A DNA stretch of 64,000 bases from Anoplopoma fimbria. Taxonomy: Eukaryota > Chordata > Actinopteri > Perciformes > Anoplopomatidae. How positions within the stretch are numbered: the first letter of the stretch is position 1; every line of letters starts with the position of its first letter. The notes beneath the pieces are model-generated. The model saw only the letters and a program-made list of their open reading frames with translations. It made no database searches and was not told the origin of the DNA. The position numbers and the translations under genes are program-made. The DNA lies in assembly GCF_027596085.1 (NCBI RefSeq), contig NC_072465.1, positions 22,145,707 to 22,209,706 of the forward strand, read 5' to 3'. Of the stretch, positions 59,401 to 64,000 are shown piece after piece.

Positions 59401-59880
59401 GGAGCTTGGACGCCTTGCCAATCCTAGTGCTTGAATGCTGAACAGGGAGGGTCTTTTCCCGTGCAGCATAAAGCAGTGGGATTCATACTAACTCTGGCAG
59501 CACAGTCCTGCTAGGCTATAAAACTGAGCTTACGTACGGAGGTTACATTACGATGAGTTCAAGCTCTATTCTGTTAAAATGATTATTTGGCTATTAACGC
59601 TATCAAATGTTCAAATATAATCTTGTAAAATGTTGTTTTTGGTGAAATCTGTATCTATATAGATTAATGTTGCCAACTATAATATATACATAGCTTTTGT
59701 TTTTGTACGCACTGGTATCACATTGGTACTTGGTGTCGCGAGTTCAGGTCTCGATATTTGGTTCGGGAAGTGAAAACATTGTATCAGAACCTCTCCACAC
59801 TGAACACCTCTCTGCTTCCTGATTAGAGACATAATGGATGCCTTTCCCTCCCTCCCTCTTGTACATCTCTTAACACCTCT
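56410..59880. other. non-coding interval
   Basis: No gene, element or array identified. 56420-56670 has a 'gcgatatattgtgat ... cacgatatc' character that suggests a degraded MITE. Chance frames only. Confidence 0.3.
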
Positions 59881-59889
59881 TCCCCAGGT

Positions 59890-60140
59890 CCTAATTCATT
59901 TAAACATTTAAAGCAGACACCTCAATTATTCATGTCCCCCAGTTGTCTGTGGCCCTGGCCCGGCCTCCTGCGGCTCCCCGGTGCAGAGTGTGTCTGGATG
60001 GACACATTCCCAGGCTGCTCATTAATTGATGCCTCAGTTGACGCCAGAGGTCTAATGCACTCTCACTCTTTGCTCGCTCGCCCTGCTAATCCAGCATGTC
60101 GTCTCTTCCCTCCCTCACACGGACGGCGTGAGGGTGTTTT
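59890..60140. promoter_or_regulatory. candidate conserved non-coding element
   Basis: A GC-richer, non-repetitive block (ctcaattattcatgtccccc, ctgctcattaattgatgcct) within A/T-rich DNA. A 73-codon plus-strand frame crosses it but shows no family features and is not bounded by splice signals that would make it an exon. Confidence 0.25.
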
Positions 60141-60199
60141 GCAGAAAGTGTGATGTCATGAAGCCGTGCTTAAAAGGTTCAAAGGGCGTCTTCACCCCA

Positions 60200-61900
60200 C
60201 TGGCCCGCTAAGAGGAAAAACTATGTTAGACAAGGGGTTAGATCTGAAGAAAAAAAACTCAGTTCACGGTCAGGCTTCAGGAGTCAAGACTGCTGTAAGT
60301 GGACAACATATATTTCTCTTTAATTTCTGTTCCTTCTATCTCTTAACTTCCGTCCTTGTTTCGGTACATCGTACTCTCCATCACTCAGCTCAGTATGTGG
60401 GCGGTGGTTACCTCCTCTGAACCAGAAGGGAAGGTTCAAAGGGGTCATTAAAGCGAAGATTCACCACAGGGGACACAACATGAAGAGTAAAACAAGATGA
60501 AGAGTTAAGTCATTAACAACTGCAAAATCATACAAGAGAGGCTTTCTGTCTTCTCTACCCATTAAAGGGAGAAGACTGCGGGAGGAGTTCGCTTTTATGC
60601 AAAACAGGAGTTTATGATCTACTTCATCAGCGCATAATTGGGGGAATTTTAGTTGGAGGAAATGCATGCCATTAGAAACTAGTAGAAACATTAGAAAATA
60701 TATATGTTGAGAATGTTTTTGGTCTAAGGTGGTACAAAAATTGCACAACAATGCAGTAAAATGAAACACCATGTATGGGTTATGGTTTATGGAAAAGGTT
60801 GCATCGACCTTAATCTATTACTGATTGAATGCACCACCCGGTGAGCACTTTAAAGGACAAAAATCAAACACTCCCTTCATACTGCGTGACCAACAAGTGC
60901 ATGCTGGGTCTGGCTTACATGTTAAATGTGAATGCATGGTGGATCCTCTAGCCAGTGAATCTTTAATAACTTTTACCTCCAGTTAGGTCTGTGAGGCCTT
61001 TCTGCAGGTTTTGACAATCTGTCATAGTTATGACAGCTGAGGCTTTTTGAATTTGGGAGCACAGCAGGACAAAGATGTTGAGTGGACTGGTTGTATTATA
61101 CTCTATAATGAATGAGCAGAGAAGTTGACCCTGGATCAGATTATGGAGGACTTTTTCTGTGTAATTGTATTAAAGGTTGCACAGAGGAAGGCAGTTGATT
61201 ATCTGTAATTGTTAGTTGTATGCAACTTATCATTAATTATTGTGTTTTGGACATAAGAGCTTGGTGGTGCCGTTCACTATCGGGGATGGCATGGTGATGT
61301 TCTGTGTCAGTTAATAATTGTTCTGCGTATTAACTCGAGTACTTAAATCCACTATAATTAATGACTTTATTCTGTAACTGTCATGATACAATATGCCTCC
61401 CAATGTATAGGTTTATTTATTGGGGAAAATATGCAGTAAATCAGATTTCCTAGGTTATTAGCATAATGTAGCCTAAAGTTTAACATTTTTAAAGAATTAT
61501 TAAGCATAAATTATGTTACTTCCACTCAATAACAGCACTTCTTGTCTGCATGGCACAACACATATGAAAAAACTAGAAAGTTTTGTACATTCACTGTGGA
61601 AAGACTAAAGCAGCTTAAGACATTTAAGTCATACTTATATAGATTAAATCCAATCGTTTATTTAGTGGGCTGAAGAGATAAAACAACATATAAAAGAATA
61701 AAGACAACATAAATTGTCTTTATTTTATTTGTAAAAACGAATAAAATATAATTACAGGTTTCCATGAGTCGTTGTGGTACCTGGACCGTAGTCGTGCCTC
61801 CTGCTGTGAGCCGGCTGACACCCACTGCTACTTCGATTATAATTATTAGTCACATTACTATTACTATTCCCTATTTCATAATTATAATTCTACTATAATA
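60200..61900. other. non-coding interval
   Basis: A/T-rich DNA with chance frames; nothing recognised. Confidence 0.3.
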
Positions 61901-61944
61901 ATTGCTGCTGTTATTATAAGTAGTCTTATTATATGAATCATTTA

Positions 61945-62240
61945 TGTCATATACATTGAATGTGTTGTATCTCTGTTATGCTGTTCATTCTGTACACATG
62001 ACATCTATTGCATTCTGTCCATCCTGGGAGAAGGATCCCTCCTCTGTCGTTCTCCCATAGGTTTCTTCCTTTTTTCTCCCTGTTAAAGGTTTTTTTTAGG
62101 GGAGTTTTTCCTGTGCCGATGTGAGGGTTCCGGGACAGAGGATGTTGCATGTGTACAGATTGTAAAGCCCTCTGAGGCAATTTATAATTTGTGATTCTGG
62201 GCTATACAAAATAAACTGAATTGAATTGAATTGAATAAAA
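61945..62240 (+). mobile_element. LINE 3' tail (ttgaattgaa end)
   Basis: Strings ccatcctgggagaaggatcc, ctcccataggtttcttcc, ggggagtttttcctgtgccg, gtaaagccctctgaggcaa and a tandem aattgaattgaattgaat close it. This order is a well-known fish retrotransposon 3' region. No coding part is attached. Confidence 0.65.
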
Positions 62241-62249
62241 AGCAAAGAC

Positions 62250-63530
62250 TTTAAAAAAGTCAGAAAATAACAATTTTATATTGTATATTGTTGTCTTTTC
62301 ATATTTCCTGTCCTGACCTTGAGTTTGAGAACCACTGGCATGTCCTATATTCATATTTAACAGTTTTGGTGTGTCATTATTAGGCTAATTTAGTGTAATT
62401 TTAACTCCTGCTTTATTACTTTTTTGATTACTAATGCTTGACCTTGAAGACAAGCTGTAGACATTTTTCTGCTGAAATACAAAGCCAGCAGTACACAGGC
62501 CTGCCGTGGTTGCCTGAGTGCCAGCTTGACCACTGTATTAGAACTGTGCAAGAAATCAATTCAGGAAATATAGAGGCAATTATTTTTGTCTCCCACATTC
62601 GCTGACAAAGTAGCAGCTAAGCGAGCCAAGAAAAAAATACAGAATTAAAGAGAAGAAAATACATGGTCTCCACTGTGGGGTTTGGAGACTGTATATAGAA
62701 CATGTGGGTGAAAATTCTGTATACTTCTGAAAAGCTGCTGTAATTATTGAGACTGGGAATGTTGTTGATTTCCTGAAACCCCACGCTGATATTTTACCAT
62801 GTGCGTGGTCGGAGCATGGACTCAGAAAAGCATCAAATGTAAGATTGAAGTCAGAGTGTATTTTTGTGTCTATCATGCTGTTTGCCTGTAGAGTCAGTGC
62901 TTTGTAATGGGTCTTTTGGGTTTATGAATCATGCACAATATCCGTCTTCATGCCCAGCAAGTTCATTCAATGTCAGACAAGACCGTACTGTTCAAAATAG
63001 ATTCAGTTGTCAAAGTTATTCTCTTTTTTTGCAAAAGTTTTAGTGTTACCAATAAAGAAACACTTCACCAGTAAAATAACCAATTATACATGAATCACTC
63101 ACCCTGTGTTACCTTGAATTCTTGAAGAGAACGTTGCCTTTCTTGGTTGCCTCTACAATTAACAGAGATTAAGAAACGGAAAAAAGGTTTTGACAGCTAC
63201 GAGAGGAAAGCAGCACAATAGATGTAAAGTTTGATTATTACAAAAGAGTATTGGAAAATACTGTGTGATGTGAATGCATTGTCCTGAAACTTCACCCATC
63301 TGCAAAGGAAAAAATGCAAATTTCATAAAAGTTTTAATGTTTGACTCCTTGAAATCATCCCCATTGGTATCTTTTATTAATAGAAAATGAATTCCTGATT
63401 TGATTCCATCTTTCATTTATGTCATTAACTGTGTGAGTTCTGGCATTTACTACCTAATCGGATCTCTGAAGTTCATTTTAGCCCACTGGTCTCTCATGCT
63501 GAGCTTTTTTCCGCCTCTTATTGTCCCGTC
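62250..63530. other. non-coding interval
   Basis: Nothing recognised. Confidence 0.3.
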
Positions 63531-63539
63531 AAATGAGGT

Positions 63540-63770
63540 GTGCAAAGATCAGCTGTAAGCCATCAGCAACAGAGGCCAAATGGAGGGGTAATATACTTCT
63601 CCTTATGCAAATATGCACAGCTGCGATCTATGTATTAGCATTTGGGAACAACTCAAACCTCATAATCCTCTGGATAATTAAAAAAAGGCACTTTTCTCCC
63701 TCTATGGCTTATTATCTGCAAATGAGGTCTATAAGAAGTGAGGGAGAGACAGAGGGTTGAAGAGAATGGA
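63540..63770. promoter_or_regulatory. candidate conserved non-coding element with octamer site
   Basis: A non-repetitive block containing ccttatgcaaatatgcac (an octamer-like ATGCAAAT overlap) and a second gcaaatgagg, plus cctctggataattaaaa. Such a set of POU and homeodomain cores is common in developmental enhancers. It rests on motif content only. Confidence 0.25.
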
Positions 63771-64000
63771 CTCGATAGCTTGACAGTTAACAGTTTGCGG
63801 AGCCTCTACAGAATTAATGTTGTGAGACTTGACGGACAGCGGTTCTGTATTAAGATATGGCATGTCTCACCCCAGAGGCCCCTTGGGCACCACTGGGACT
63901 ACAGACTTGGACATGGACTTGGACGTTTTGCAGCACAGCGAGGGTTGTGAATGCATTTCCCCCTCCACGGTGTTGAAGCCAAAAGAGACTGGTCTACAGA

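Noticed and set aside
59932..60153. 73-codon frame starting MSPSCLW
   Set aside because: Looked at as a possible TAFA signal-peptide exon. No TAFA cysteine pattern and no donor in a suitable place; better explained as unique non-coding DNA.

Overview
The window is vertebrate nuclear DNA, most probably from a percomorph teleost. The evidence is short spliced vertebrate genes with GT-AG introns, an intact fish Tc1-type transposon, several dispersed repeats I recognise as typical of spiny-rayed fish, and very long (GT)n, (CT)n and tetranucleotide arrays. There are no bacterial-style operons and no CRISPR, rRNA or tRNA genes.

Three protein-coding host genes are readable. (1) 1-2398, + strand: the last eight exons of mov10, an Upf1-like SF1 RNA helicase; its 5' part lies outside the window. 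(2) 5712-10698, - strand: a complete four-coding-exon rhoc-type Rho GTPase of 193 aa, with a long 3' UTR that converges on mov10. (3) 23768-39637, - strand: ppm1j, a PP2C-family phosphatase of ten coding exons (about 498 aa), transcribed in the same direction as rhoc. The order mov10(+), rhoc(-), ppm1j(-) matches the human 1p13 order MOV10-RHOC-PPM1J. There the next gene is TAFA3 on the opposite strand. The GC-rich block ending in a splice donor at 48424 is a candidate tafa3 leader exon, but no TAFA coding exon was found up to 64000.

ppm1j exon 7 lacks one base: a four-C run where the family reading frame needs five. This puts a stop after residue 357 and would remove the last PP2C metal-binding motifs. 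Everything else in the gene is intact, so an assembly or sequencing error is the first explanation to test.

Ppm1j intron 1 (30.9-39.4 kb) carries a full-length Tc1/mariner element (35032-36665) with an unbroken 346-aa DD34E transposase, about 217-bp inverted repeats and TA target duplications. It lies inside one copy of an older local duplication whose second copy (about 37060-37230) has no insertion. A tRNA-type SINE with a 13-bp target duplication (31478-31835) sits in the same intron.

The rhoc-ppm1j interval (10.7-22.5 kb) is non-coding, with MITE-like repeats and an unusual pair of back-to-back hairpins (14240-14382). The part from 39.7 to 64 kb is non-coding apart from the putative tafa3 leader. 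It holds LINE 3' tails, a 46-bp tandem duplication, two copies of one dispersed repeat, a dense cluster of microsatellites (46.5-56.3 kb) and a few blocks that look like conserved regulatory DNA. I found no new multi-gene system; the most informative items are the frameshift, the Tc1 element with its empty-site paralogue, and the double hairpin.
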